NCBI GenBank assembly: GCA_030848705.1
Contig: CM061244.1
Span: 49,207,190 to 49,271,189, forward strand
DNA from: Heracleum sosnowskyi
Taxonomy: Eukaryota; Streptophyta; Magnoliopsida; Apiales; Apiaceae
Length of the DNA stretch: 64,000 nucleotides
Direction: 5' to 3'
Shown here piece after piece: positions 22,519 to 35,850 of the stretch; the first letter of the stretch is position 1; each line of letters begins with the position of its first letter. The notes beneath the pieces were generated by a model that made no database searches, was not told the DNA's origin, and saw nothing but the letters and a program-made list of their open reading frames with translations. The translations under genes were made by a program, and so were the position numbers.

Positions 22519-23984
22519 GGAGACAAAAGGAATCTTTGGTACTTGGATAGTGGTTGTTCAAGACACATGACTGGTGATTCTACCCTGCTCACAGAGTTTC
22601 AGGAAAAAGCTGGCCCTTGTATTGCTTTTGGAGATGACAGCAAAGGCTACACAAAGGGATATGGCTTGATTTCAAAAGAGAATGTCATCATAGATGAGGT
22701 TGCATTGGTGGATGGTCTTAAGCAAAATTTGCTTAGCATCAGTCAACTTTGTGACAAAGGATTTTTAGTTACTTTTTCTAGAGAAGCCTGTGTTGTTTCT
22801 AAAGGAGGAAACAACAATGTGGTAATGACTGGATTCAGAAGAGGGAATGTGTACATTGCTGACTTTAGTAGCACAAGTCCAAAAACCATCACTTGTCTTT
22901 TCAGCAAGGCAAGCAAGGATGAAAGTTGGCTATGGCACAAGAAATTATCTCATCTGAATTTTAAAGTTATGAATGACTTGGTGAGGAAAGATCTTGCTAG
23001 AGGAATTCCACAGGTGGAGTTTTCCAAGGATGGTTTGTGTGATGCCTGTCAAAAAGGGAAACAAAAGAAGGCATCATTTAAAAGCAAGACAGAGTCATCA
23101 ATTGTCCATCAGCTTGAGTTGCTTCATATGGATTTGTTTGGCCCTGTAAATGTCATGTCTATTTCAAAGAAGAAATATTGTCTTGTGATTGTTGATGATT
23201 TTTCTAGATTTACATGGACTTTCTTTTTGCTCTCCAAAGATGAGGCAAGTGAAATCATTATCAATCACATCAAGATGGTAAACAATCATCTTGACTTGAA
23301 AGTAAGAAGGATTAGGAGTGACAATGGGACATAATTCAAGAATTCAAGCATGAAGGTGTTCTGTGAAGAAAATGGTATTTTGCATGAGTTTTCAGCAGCA
23401 AGGACACCACAGCAAAATGGTGTAGTTGAAAGGAAAAACAGAACACTTATTGAAGCTGCAAGGACAATGCTAGATGAATCAAAGTTACCAACTTATTTTT
23501 GGTCTGAGGCAGTTAATACAGCTTGCTTCACTCAGAATATTTCTTTGATTAATCAGGCCAAAGGAATGACCCCTTATCAGCTACTCAAAAGAAAGAAGCC
23601 ACTATTGGATTTTCTTCATGTCTTTGGATGCAAGTGCTTTGTTCTGAGAAATCAAGCTGAGCATTTGGGGAAATTTGAAGCAAAGGCAGATGAAGCAATA
23701 TTTGTGGGATATGCAGCAGGGAAAGCCTACAGAGTCTATAATCTCAGAACCAACATTGTTATGGAATCTGTACATGTTGTTTTTGATGATCTCAAAATTC
23801 AAGGTCTCTGTGATGAAGGTTTCCATGAAAGTCTTTCTTTTGAAAATGAGGAAGGAGATCAAGTGAATCATGTTAAGGCTACTGAGAAACAGCCTAAAGT
23901 TGTTGTATCTAGCACAGATGAAAGCAGCAGTGAAGATGAAATTGCTGCATTAAGATTGAAAAGAATAGCTGCTAGCAGACCAAA

Positions 23985-24080
23985 TGGTCATTTCGCTGAC
24001 AGTCATGATGGTGGATTCGTTGACAGTCAAAATGAGCGTTTCGTTGACAGCCAAAATGGTAATACCGTTGACAGTCAAAG
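23985..24080 (+). repeat. 24-bp tandem repeat in the pol linker of element C
   Basis: Four units, each with a core TTCGYTGACAG or CCGTTGACAG followed by YCAWRAT-type sequence, encoding VDSQN-like repeats. Same unit length and same trailing AGCCAAAAT as in element A (1771-1860), but with a different core. Confidence 0.92.
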
Positions 24081-25673
24081 AAATGCTTCTAGAAGTGATC
24101 ATTTAGGGACAACAAACTCAGGGGGAGTTTCTCAAGGACAAATATCCAATCAAGGCAATCATGATCATGAAGCTACCTCTTCAAGAGCAAATCTACCTCC
24201 CTCAAGGAAATGGACTAAAGATCATCCCTTTGAACTTATTATAGGTGATGTTTCTTCAAAAGTCCAAACTAGAAGAGCAACTCAAGAAGAATGTCTATAT
24301 AGCAGCTTTCTGTCTCAAGATGAGCCAAAGAAAGTTGAGGATGCACTTCTAGATCCAGATTGGGTTTTGGCTATGCAAGAAGAGCTAAACCAATTTGAAA
24401 GGAACAATGTTTGGAAGCTGGTGCCCAAGCCTAAGGACAGGAGTGTCATAGGCACAAAATGGGTGTTCAGAAACAAGATGGATGAAAATGGCATAGTCAC
24501 AAGGAACAAAGCAAGACTGGTTGCAAAAGGCTATTCACAGGAAGAAGGAATTGATTTTGATGAAACATTTGCTCCTGTTGCAAGACTAGAAGCAATAAGG
24601 ATTTTCCTAGCCTATGCAGCCCATGCCAATTTCAAAGTCTATCAAATGGATGTGAAGAGTGCTTTTCTGAATGGGGAATTGGAAGAGGAGGTGTATGTAA
24701 GTCAACCTCCTGGTTTTGAAGATAGTGATTTTCCAGAATATGTATACTTCCTCCTCAAAGCACTCTATGGTTTGAAACAAGCACCTAGAGACTGGTATGA
24801 CACACTTTCACAGTTCCTCCTTGAGAATCACTTCACTAGAGGTACTGTAGATAAAACTCTTTTTCACAGGGTTGTGAATGGCTCTACTATACTTGTTCAA
24901 ATTTATGTAGATGACATAATCTTTGGGTCTACAGATGTGAAACTTTGTCAAAAGTTTGCCAAGCTTATGCAAAGTAAATATGAAATGAGCATGATGGGAG
25001 AATTAACTTACTTTCTTGGACTTCAAGTGAAGCAAGTTAATGAAGGCATTTTCATTAGTCAAACCAAATATATTCATGATTTATTAAAGAAGTTTAATTT
25101 AATGGAATGCTCTCTTGCCAAAACTCCCATGCCTACTGCCACCAAACTTGAATTGAATACTAAGGAAAAATCTGTGGACATTTCAGGTTACAGAGGCATG
25201 GTAGGCTCACTTTTATATTTAACAGCTAGTAGACCTGATATTATGTTTGCTACATGTCTATGTGCTAGATTTCAGGCTGATCCTAGGGAATCCCATTTAG
25301 TTGCTATTAAAAGAATTTTCAGATATCTCAAAGGAACACCAAACCTTTGCATTTGGTATCCTAGAGAATCTGGCTTTGAACTAATTGGTTATTCAGATGC
25401 AGATTTTGCAGGATGTAAAATTGACAGGAAAAGCACAACAGGCACCTATCAATTCTTAGGAAACAAGCTTGTCTCATGGTTCAGCAAGAAACAAAACTCA
25501 GTTTCTACCTCCACAGCTGAGGCTGAGTATATTGCAGCTGGAAGTTGTTGTGCACAGATTTTATGGATGAAAAATCAACTACTTGATTATGGATTAAGAG
25601 TTGAGAAAATTCCTATTTTCTGTGACAACACTAGTGCCATTGCCATTACTGAGAATCCAGTGCAGCATTCAAG

Positions 25674-25678
25674 GACCA
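25674..25678. repeat. Target-site duplication of element F, left copy
   Basis: GACCA, matching 37674-37678. Confidence 0.95.
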
Positions 25679-26281
25679 TGTTGCCCAGTAAATAACAATT
25701 GTAGAAGGGGGGTTGAATACAATTGTATAAGATTCTCGACTTTATATAACACAAATATGAAAGATCAATAATAATAACAATAACAGCTTTATTAACTTTG
25801 ATATAAAACTGTTACAAACTCTCTTAAGAAATTCTGATGTTCTTAAGAGCTGCTAGCTTACAAAAACTCTCTCAAGAAATTCTGTTCTTAAGAGCTTCTC
25901 TCCGATTATGTTCTCTCTCTCTGATCAGTACATAAATCGAAACCAAAACTGTGTTTATATAGTGCACACAGCTTCTCTATCAATAATAAGATAAGTCCTA
26001 ATCATAATAAAGATAGAAACATATCTTTAATCGATAGCTGCATTCTACAAACCAGGAACAAACTTCCATGTTTATCTAGACTCCAAATATAACTCGAAGT
26101 AGGAATCCTGATCAGCTTCAAGTCCTGATGATCAAACCTGATCATAGTCTGAGTAGGAATCCTGATGATCAATAAGATACTGACGCTTGATCAAATACTG
26201 ATGACCATGCAATACTGATGACGTCAGCAATCCTGATCAGTTGAGTCTAGCTTCTGACGATCATTGAATTCTGATCTAACA
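25679..26281 (-). repeat. Element F 3' LTR
   Basis: 603 bp, TGTTAGATC...GGGCAACA in sense. TATA box at about 25954-25962, hairpin at 25695-25726, motif cluster at about 26104-26245. Confidence 0.95.
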
Positions 26282-26293
26282 ATCTCCCCCAAT
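26282..26293 (-). other. Element F polypurine tract
   Basis: Sense ATTGGGGGAGAT directly before the 3' LTR. Confidence 0.9.
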
Positions 26294-26390
26294 CTCATAC
26301 TTTGTAAAATAAAGTATAGATTCCAAATATTCAATGATGTCAAAAACATGTATCAAAATGTACGAGTATCTTCAGAAACAACTTATCTGT

Positions 26391-29300
26391 TTAAGCTTTG
26401 TGATAGAACAGATTCATCTTCAAGAAGTTGGATAATAAACTTTCTTCTTTTTCTTCAAGAATTTGAATCAGTCTTTCCTTAAGATTTCTGAGTTCTTCAT
26501 CTTCCTCATTAATCTGGTAGATAGCTGCTCTGAGATTCTGTATGGAGTTTCTCTGTAGACTGTGCTCTTCAAGCAAAAGATAAGCAATTTCCTTCCCATC
26601 AGGATTGAGAGAAAGATGAGTCATGCCAAAATTTACTTCTTTAACAGCAGAACCCCTTTGCATTTCCACATCCTGACCTCTTTGATTTAAGTACATGGGA
26701 GTATAATTACCATCGAAATTACTGTTTCCATCCAGTCTTCTTCTTATAGTTGACAAAATCATGTCACTCCATTCTTTGTACACTTGGTTCTTCCATCTTA
26801 ACAGATAGTGAACATATTTCAGTTCCTGTGTAGTTTTCATCAGCAGATCTTGAATAGATAGAATCTTCACACTACCATCTTTCATGAAGTACAGAAGCTT
26901 TTCTTTCTTTTCAAAACCATCATGACAATCTATAACTATATCAACAGATAATAAATTGTTCAGGTTTTCAGAAGTTAAAGTACCTCCAATTTCTGTCAAG
27001 GAGTAAGGATCAACATATGACATATTCAGATATTCACCATCTCTGTGTCCAATACCTCCTCTTGAATTACTTGACAATTGCTTCAGATTTGAAAACATCT
27101 TTAACCAGAGTGCTTTTGATCTAGCCATGTCAGACAAATCAACAACACTTGAAGCGCTTGTAATAATTCCACCAGACTGAAAATTGATAGGTGTATCACA
27201 ACTTAATGTGCTAATATGTTTCCACTTCTTGTCTTTTTCCTTTTTAAAAGCATAGCTTCTTTCCAGTGAAAATTCTTGTCTGCTTGAGTTTCTCCATTTT
27301 CTTTCATTTGAAACTTTAAGCCTTTGTAGATAGAGATTAAAATCTTCATTTGTTCTTCTTGTAATATCTCTTCTTCTGGCTTCTTCTTCTTCATCTACTT
27401 CTTTGTTGTGACAATCAACAACAGTAGATAAGATTATCAAATCAACCTCTTGCAGAATTTCAGATTCGTCAGGATCTTGAATATTGTCAGGATTAGAATC
27501 TTCAATTTGATTTGTATTGCTGAGAGTTGATTTTCTTGATTTTCTTGATTTTCTTCTCAATTCAGGTTCTTCTTCAACAATTCCATCATCACCAAAAGTA
27601 GATCTGTCAGGAACTACTAGAGTTTGAATAGGTTCAGGAATTTCTTCAATTCTTAACCCTCTAGACCTTGTCTGTCTAGGTAATATTTGAGTTGAAGAAC
27701 CTCTTTTACTTCTTCTAGCACCTCTCCTACCTCTGCTTCCTCTACCTCTAGCAGGAGCAGTATAGCTTTCCATTGTCTCTCTTTGTAGTCTCAAGAATTC
27801 TTCATGTGAGAGATCTGGATATTCTTCACTTGCTGTAGAGAGTGCTTTTCTTGCATATAATTGTTGAACTCTTTTATCAGTGTGATATAGAGTAACAATT
27901 CTGCCGTCTTTTGTAGAAAACTTCTGGAATAAATTTGATGCATCTTCAGGATTATCAATAATCACATCTTCATCACCTTCAGGAATTGTAGCAAGAATGT
28001 GTCCATGACCAGGTGTCAGGATTTGATCTTCCGTCAGGATCTGAGATTGCACCAATGTTCTTACTGTCTTAACTCCAGAATCAGAAACATGAGTTGACTG
28101 CGTTGTTTGACTTTGAGAAGTTTGGATTGTCTTCATAACAACAGCATCAGAGGTTTCTCCTTGTATCGCTTTGTCACCACCATCATCTCCAGTATCATCA
28201 TCATTATTCCTTAATACTAGATCAGGTGTACATTTTGACTGAATAACCTTCTCCCCCTTTTTGACATCAGGATTTGACAATAATTGCAAAATTAAGGAAA
28301 GAGAGGCTTGAATTTCAGTGACCTTAGTATCCAGAGAATCAATTCATTGTTTGATGGAGGTTTGTTCTGAAACAACAGATTTCACTTGGGATTCTACTAC
28401 CCTCAGTTGGAAAGTAGTAGGCACCTTTGTAAAATTATTAAAGATATCAGTCCTCACTTTTTCAGTTGAACCCTTGATAGAATCAATCTCACTCTTCAGG
28501 CTTTTGGATAACAGAGTTGTAGCCTTCAGATGATTCTTCAAGTCTTGATTCTCTATAGACTTCACTGCATTATAGGCATGTTCAATAGCAGAAGAAAAAC
28601 TGATAGATTCATCAGAATTGTGCCATGAATTGTTCCATTCATTCTGTCTAAATGCCTCTGCAGGATCAAAGGAAGGAAAAAAAAATCTTGTCTCTGATCT
28701 TTCCCAGTGGAAGCTTTGCCAGCCATATATGTACTTGATGAACCAAAATTAGTTCCAAGACTAATCTTGAGTGCTGTAGCAAGCTGTTCCTTCTCTTTTC
28801 TATTCTCATTATCATCATCACTATCATCATCAGAATTATCATCATCAGAACCATGAGATATGTCAGGATCAGGAATTGCAATACCTTTCAGTTTATCCTG
28901 AGATTCTGAGATAGGATGATCTATTGGTCTTGAACGAAGTGGCTGAATCAAAATAGGTTCATTATCAGGAGCACCACTAGCGTCAGGATGAACATCGTCA
29001 GGATTTGATATGCTTGCATCAGTATTTGCTACCAATGGTTCTTGTGGAGCTTGAGGTTCAGAAGCTGCTTCAACACTTTGAGCTAAAGGTTCTTGTGTGC
29101 TTCCCTCATTGACAATGTTCTCGACCAATCTTTCAACAGAAGCTGTAGCTTTGCCTGCATCTTCACTTTGAGAAGATGGTTCTTGTGTAGCTGGAATGTT
29201 GATGTCTTCATTCTCCCTTTGAGAAAATGGTTCTTGTGTGACCATTCCACTAGCTAAGCCTTCACCCAAACTTTGATTGAGTGGTTCTTGTGTGGCAGGA

Positions 29301-30859
29301 TCAACAGTAGCTGCTGAATTACTCTGAAATTCAGGTTCTTGTGGGCTTGATCCTTTCAGCTTCTTCTGTCTCTGATAGACTAACTCTTCTGCATTCCTCT
29401 TTTTCTTTGATGTAGGTGTAAGACCAACCAAGGAAGCAGTTGTAGATACCTTCTCCCAAGAATGTCCTCGAATCTGAGATGGGGAGGCTGGAGAGTCTGA
29501 TATAGAGACAACTTTTGTTGTTGCATCAGGAATACTAACATCAGGATTTGATGTCTGAATATCAGTATCCTTCATTTGCACTGTCAAAGGAATATGATAC
29601 CTGCTCTTTGATAATTTTCTTGTCTTTTGTGGTTTTGATAAAGGTACCACAGCTTTAGTAGCAGTATCAGCAACTTCCTTGTTCACATTCATCACAGAGG
29701 ATATAGGTAAGTCATCCTCTGAATCACTTTCATCAATCAACCTTAACTTCCTTTTCACAGGAACATTCTTAACAACCTCATCAGCTTTCTTCACCAGGAC
29801 CCCTTGTACACCCCCTTGTACCTTCTTTTTAGTGAGTGGTGTAGAGGAAAAATCCTTTGAACCTGATTGCCTTCCAGACACATCAGTTCTAGCTGATTTC
29901 TTTGATTTTACAACTAAAGTCTTTTGAGAGACAGTAGAGGTGGTTGTTAACTGTTTAGACTGTTTAGGTTGCATGCTTGTGTCAGGAACAAGGTGGGTTG
30001 GTCCTTGTACCATAGCATTAGAAAGTAGTCCATAATGAGTAGGCATTTTCTGATGTAAGAAAAACCTAACCTCATCAGGAATAAAAGCATTTCCTATGAA
30101 ACCATTTGCCTTATCACTGTTGACTAAGGACTTAATATTATTCTCAGTAATTCTACAGATTGGTAGAACTACATCATCCTCAAAAACAACATTAGGACAT
30201 AAGTGATTAAATATCAACTGTAAAAATCTAAGAAAACAGACAGAACCCAACTTATCTGATTTCCTATCACTTAAAGCTTTTAAGATAAAAGACCCATAAT
30301 CAAACACTGTAGAATGGATAAGAGAGTACCCAATTTTAAGAGATCCTGATGGAAGAGCATCAAAATTTGATGTCTTGTTCAGGAAACAGCGGCTGATTGT
30401 ATCAAAGAAGAAATTCCATTCCTTCTTAAGCTTTGTCCTAAAGAGATTTCCATATCTCTTTACTTCTCCATTGTAGCCCAGTTGCTTGACAAACTCAAAT
30501 AGAGCAGAGTCTGAAATCACCCTAGGGACTTTTTCACCCAGAATAGGCAAATGCAATGCCTCTTCAATAACAGCAGGGGTGACATGATGAGTTACCCCAT
30601 TTGATTCGAACTGCATCAGAATGGTTCCTGTAGAACTTTGACCAAAAACAACTGTGTTCCAAACCTGCATTACAGACTTAAAAGAAACACTTGCAGGCTC
30701 TGTTAAAGCATACTTCAATGGGCTTGAAGTAAGAAAATCTTGAATTATATGGAACTCAGGAGGCAATTCTTGATGGTCTAGAATGGCTACAAAGTTATTA
30801 GTGGCAAAAGTAATATCACGAATTACTGTTTGTTTGTTCATGAATGATGAAGACGCCAT
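26391..30859 (-). pseudogene. Element F ORF2, about 1,490 codons, two breaks
   Basis: Starts MASSSFMNKQTVIRD. N-terminal domain (to about residue 270) has VSFKSVMQVWNTVVFG and MQFESNGVTHHVTPAVIEEA, the same layout as GKEYIVNSDVLQAC in C and GQQYILTAEVINTA in E. Then a Lys/Ser-rich basic patch, QEP-repeat Ser/Gln linker, acidic run, coiled coil, KKGEKV at 28247-28263, Arg/Gly patch RGRGSRGRRGARRSKRG, and a helical C-terminus. Breaks: one base missing in the A-run at about 28676-28685 compared with B, and CGA changed to TGA at about 28346. No signal peptide or membrane segment, so an envelope role is not supported. Role unknown; the basic patches suggest a nucleic-acid-binding nuclear protein. 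Confidence 0.87.
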
Positions 30860-31357
30860 TATAATGCTTTTGAGAACTTGAGAATTAAGATTTGAAGCAA
30901 TTAGGGTATGAAAGCACAGAGAGAGATAAAAACGAAAAACTGATGATGAGAGAGTAATGAAAGATGTAAAACAATGAAAAGTATTTTGTTAAAACAAAAT
31001 ATTACTCTCAAAGACAGGTGGCAAAATATGATTTGTGCATAACTAATTAGTAGACAGATTACGTGTGACATTAAATAAAACTGCACCGCTTTTTATGTGT
31101 ATGTATAGATATATCTATAATAGAGCAACACACGCGCGTATACAGTTGTCCTACTAAAACTCAATCGTCCATTAGCAGATACGGACGAAAAATTAGGCAC
31201 AAATTTAGCAATGAAAATACTGACCTGTACATCAGGATTGACCAGTTGACTTCCTGTCAGGATTCCATCCTATCAGGATTTGATCAAAGAAAACATACCT
31301 TTCTGAATAACCATCAGGATTTGACAGTTATCAGGATTTCCTCTCTGTAGCTTTTCC
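30860..31357 (-). other. Element F pol-ORF2 spacer with motif cluster
   Basis: No ORF of note. Near the pol end, 31228-31348 holds several TCAGGATT words (TCAGGATTGACC, TCAGGATTTGATC, TCAGGATTTGACAG). A pyrimidine-rich leader (in sense) precedes the ORF2 ATG. I see no clear TATA box at the distance found in A and C; an A/T-rich stretch is at about 30976-31003. Confidence 0.65.
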
Positions 31358-34300
31358 TCAGAAATTCTCAAAATTCATCATTCCAAGTTCATTCACCAAC
31401 TTATTGAAAGTAGCTTCAGGTAGTGGCTTGGTGAATATATCAGCTAGTTGTTGATCAGTAGGAACAAAGTGAAGTTCAATTGTTCCTTCCAGAACCTGTT
31501 CTCTTATAAAGTGATATCTGATACTTATGTGTTTAGTAAGAGAATGCTGAACTGGATTTCCTGTCATTGCAATAGCACTTTGGTTATCACAATAAATAGG
31601 GATTTTTGAGTATGACAAGCCATAATCTAACAACTGATTTCTCATCCACATAATCTGAGCACAACAACTTCCTGCAGTAATGTACTCAGCTTCTGCAGTT
31701 GAAGTGGAAATAGATTTCTGCTTTTTACTGTACCATGAAACTAGTCTTCCACCCAAAAACTGACAACTTCCTGAAGTACTTTTCCTGTCTATTTTGCATC
31801 CTGCAAAATCAGCATCTGAATAACCACACAACCCAAAATCTGATTCCCTTGCATACCAAAGGCCAAGTGAAGGAGTGCCTTTGAGATATCTGAAAATTCT
31901 TTTGACTGCAATCAGATGTGGTTCTCTAGGTTTTGCTTGAAATCTTGCACATAGACAGGTTGCAAACATGATATCTGGTCTACTGGCAGTGAGATACAAT
32001 AAAGAGCCAATCATTCCTCTGTAGTGAGTTACATCTACCTCTTCACCTTGATCAGGATCAAGTTTGGTAGCTGTAGCTATGGGAGTTGAAGCAGGAGTAC
32101 TGTCTTGCAGTTAAACCTTGTCAGTAAGTTCCTTGTGTATTTAGACTGATTAATAAAAATCCCTTCATCAGTCTGTTTAACTTGAAGACCCAGAAAGTAA
32201 CTCATTTCTCCCATCATGCTCATTTGATATCTTGACTGCATAAGCTTGGAAAACTTTTCACACAGCTTATTGTTTGTTGACCCAAAAATGATATCATCAA
32301 CATAAATCTGAACTAACAGCAACTCCTTACCATGATTCAAATAAAATAGAGTTTTATCAATTGCACCTCTTTTGAATCCACTTTCCAGTAAGAATTGAGC
32401 TAAGGTTTCATACCATGCTCTTGGAGCTTGCTTTAGTCCATAAAGTGCCTTATCCAGTCTGTAGACATGATCTGGATATTTAGGATCAATGAAACCAGGA
32501 GGTTGTTCAACATAAACTTCTTCCTCCAGTTCACCATTTAAGAAAGCACTTTTAACATCCATCTGGAAAACCTTGAATTTCTTATGTGCTGCATAAGCAA
32601 GAAATATCCTGATGGCTTCTAGTCTTGCAACAGGAGCAAAAGTTTCATCATAGTCAATTCCCTCTTGTTGGGAATACCCCTTTGCAACTAGCCTTGCTTT
32701 ATTTCTGATAATGACTCCATCAGAATCAGTCTTGTTCTTGAAAATCCACTTTGTACCAACAATTGATCTATTCTTTGGTCTTGGTACCAGTTTCCAGACT
32801 TCATTCCTTTCAAATTCATTCAGTTCTTCTTGCATTGCAGTAACCCAATCAGCATCTTTAAGTGCATCTTCAACTTTCTTAGGCTCCTCCATGGATAGAA
32901 AGTTATTATATAAACATTCATTCTGAGTTGCACTTCTTGTTTGAACACCTGCATCAGGATCTCCAATTATCAAATCAGGAGTATGATCTTTAGTCCATTT
33001 CCTTGCTGGTGTCAAATTGTTTCTTGAAATAGATGCTCCCCCTGGATTGGTGTTATCTTGATTGAAAGAATTTGATTGATTTGAAGCTCTCCCTGAATTA
33101 TTGTTATGCCCTCCTGATGTGTTATCAGGATCTTCACTTGAATCAGTATCTGAAGAATTCTGTCCTGATGATTGAGTTGACTCTGAACTTGTAGTAGAAT
33201 GCCGTTGCTCCCCCTCAACATTAGCACTACTAGTTGTATCACTATTGTTTGTATCATCAGTATTAGCACCATCAGTATCTGGTGTGTCAGGATTTGGTGA
33301 CCCATCAGGATCTGATGTATTGACAGGATCTGATTCACTTTCTTCAGGTTCCTTGGAAGCTTCATTTTCAAATAACAATTTATCATGCGAGTCTTCAATG
33401 ATTCCAGTTATCTTCTTGTCATCAAAAGATACATGTATTGACTCCATGACAGTTCTTGTTCTCAAATTAAAAACTCTGAAGGCTCTGGATGTAGGATAAC
33501 CTATGAATATTCCTTCATCAGCCTTTGTTTCAAATTTCCCTAGCTGTTCAGGATGAGTTCTGAGAACAAAACATTTACAGCCAAACACATGCAAATGCTT
33601 CAGACTTGGTTTCTTTTCTTTGAGAGACTGATAAGGAGTAACACCATGCCTGTTTATCAATGTGAGATTTTGTGTATAGCATGCTGTGTTGACTGCTTCT
33701 GCCCAGAAATATGTAGGTAATTTAGCTTCTTCCAACATAGTTCTGCCAGCTTCAATAAGAGTTCTATTCTTCCTTTCTACTACTCCATTTTGCTGAGGTG
33801 TGCCAGGAGCAGAGAATTGTTGAATGATTCCTTTGTATTTGCAGAACTCTTCCATCTTTGAATTCTTAAATTCAGTACCATTATCACTTCTCAGAATCTT
33901 GACTTTGTACTTTGTGGTTGTCTCAATCATCCTCACATGATCCAACAGAACTTCAGGAGTTTCATCTTTTCTATGCAGAAAATACACCCAGGTGAATCTA
34001 GAATATTCATCAACAATTACAAGAGTGTACCTTTTCTTACTGATGGACATGATGTTGACTGGACCAAACAGATCAAGATGTAGCATGTGATATGGTTCTT
34101 CAATAGAGGATTCTGATTTACTCTGGAATGATGTCCTTCTTTGTTTTGCTTTTTGGCATGCATCACAGAGTCCATCAGGTGTATATAAGACATTAGGTAA
34201 TCCTCTTACTAACTCTTTCTTAACCAACTCATTGATGTTGCTGAAGTTAAGATGAGAAAGCTTCTTGTGCCAATTCCAACTTTCATCTACTGAAGCTTTA

Positions 34301-34686
34301 CTGATGAAACATGTAGGGGAGCCATCAGTATCTGAGAGAATGTTGGCTTCATATATGTTACCATGCCTGTAGCCAGTTAGTGCTATCTTCCCTGTTGCTT
34401 TACTGACTACTTCACAATGTGTGGAATAGAAATTGACATGATAACCTCTGTCAGTGATTTGACTAATACTCAACAAGTTGTGTTTTAGTCCCTTCACTAG
34501 AGTTACTTTCTCAATGATGACATTTCCAATGATTATATTGCCATATCCCAAGGTTTGTCCAATGTTGCCATCTCCATAAGACACAGTTGGGCCAGCTTTT
34601 TCCTCATATTCTGATAACAGGGCTTTGTTTCCAGTCATGTGCACAGAACATCCACTATCCATGACTAACACATTTTTCTTTTTACC
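31358..34686 (-). pseudogene. pol: Element F pol, one 1-base deletion
   Basis: From the splice acceptor: protease VMDSGCSVHMTGN, GAG-pre-integrase (CDACQKAKQRR), integrase core HLDLFGPVNIMSISKKRY with RSDNGTEFKNS and PQQNGVVERKN, linker rich in SDP/NPD (family motif), RT ARLVAKGYSQQEGIDYDE and YVDDIIFGS, RNase H YSDADFAG and STAEAEYITAGS, end DIFTKPLPEATFNKLVNELG. A single T is missing near 32110 compared with B (CTTGCAGTTAAACC against CTTGCATGTTAAACC), shifting frame between RT and RNase H. Everything else is open and all catalytic motifs are present. Confidence 0.92.
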
Positions 34687-35850
34687 CTGCATCAGAATAG
34701 AAACACACTAGTTAGAACACTTAGGAACCCATACATGTTGGGTTCCTTTCTCATGCAATTTATTAATTTTAACAGCAGAAGACTTTTTGACTTTAGCAGT
34801 CCTGACAGGATTTACTCCATCAGGATTTGCTTTGTCAGTATCAGTATTAACAAAAGCATGCTTCATTATGACATTTTCAGTTCTATCAGACTTTGTACTA
34901 CTTTCAAACTTAGGCAATGGATCATAAAAGTTATAGTACAAATCATGATACTCTTTACATGTATAAATAGAATGCCATAGACTACCACAATGAAAACAGG
35001 ACTTCTGCGGTTTATAGAGTACTGATCTATTCCTAACATCAGACTTAGGAATATCAGTAATCTTCTTCTTACTCTTCTTACAATCAATAGCAAGATGATT
35101 AGAGTTACCACAGTTAAAACAACACTTTCTAGGTGCATTTGGGATATACTTATAACCATTCTCTTTATTGATCCCAATTTTACCATTCCTGTTTCTCTTA
35201 ACAGTAGCTTCCTTTTCCTTATCTGTAACCTTACAGATTTTATCTTTAAGCTGTTTCTGAGACAATAGACCTACATTCTTAGTGACTTTGTTCATGACAG
35301 GTTTAGACTTTATAATTTTAATTCCTTGAGTAGAAGTAGATCCCTTTTCAAAAGTAGAATTGGAATCCTTACCAAAAACAAAATTAACAGGTGTAATCTT
35401 AGATTTGGTTGAGTCTATAACATGTCTATAGGTCTTTGGACTGACTGTCTCATCAATGACAATTTTCTCTGCTAATTTCTTATCTTCATCTGACTTATAT
35501 CCTAGACACTCTTTCCAATTCTTAGAGGTATTAATCTCATGAAATTTCCTACCAGAGTCTGTCCAGGTTCTGATTTTCTCATTAGCAAATTCAAGTTCTT
35601 TTTCAAGGGAAGTACATTTAGATGTCATCTCTAAGTGGATGTGCTTAACATTATCACATTCTTTTTGTACTTCTTGCATACGAGAAAATTCAGCTTCTAA
35701 TATCTCATTCCTCTTTCTAAGGTCAGACATCTCAGATAAGATTCTAGTATTCTCAGCAGTTTGACTTCTAAAGCTAATATGTAATGACTTTAGAAAACGT
35801 CTTAACTCAGAAGCATTATCAGTATCAAAATCAAAGATAGTATTTAGTAC
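34687..35850 (-). other. Optional GT-AG intron spanning gag C-terminus and gag stop (F)
   Basis: Sense donor GATGATAAG|GTACTAAA, acceptor CTGATGCAG|GGTAAAAAG, 1,164 bp, phase 0 at both ends. Element B has exactly these flanks joined (16992|16993), which is direct DNA evidence that the intron has been spliced from a member of this family. The intron codes for the Gag coiled coil and two extra zinc knuckles. Confidence 0.88.

Larger units (their letters stand above)
22519..25678 (+). pseudogene. pol: Element C pol, part 1, one nonsense codon, cut by element F
   Basis: Pol reading frame entered from the splice acceptor. Protease LDSGCSRHMTGD; GAG-pre-integrase LWHKKLSHLNF...CDACQKGKQKK; integrase HMDLFGPVNVMSISKKKY, then RSDNGT followed by TAA at 23332-23334 where relatives have a Glu codon (DNGTEF); frame continues with PQQNGVVERKNRT; 24-bp repeat linker; RT ARLVAKGYSQEEGIDFDETF and YVDDIIFGS; RNase H YSDADFAG and STAEAEYIAAGS. 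F has inserted between bases of the codons for RTKH. The rest continues at 37679. Apart from the TAA and the insertion it is open. Confidence 0.92.
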
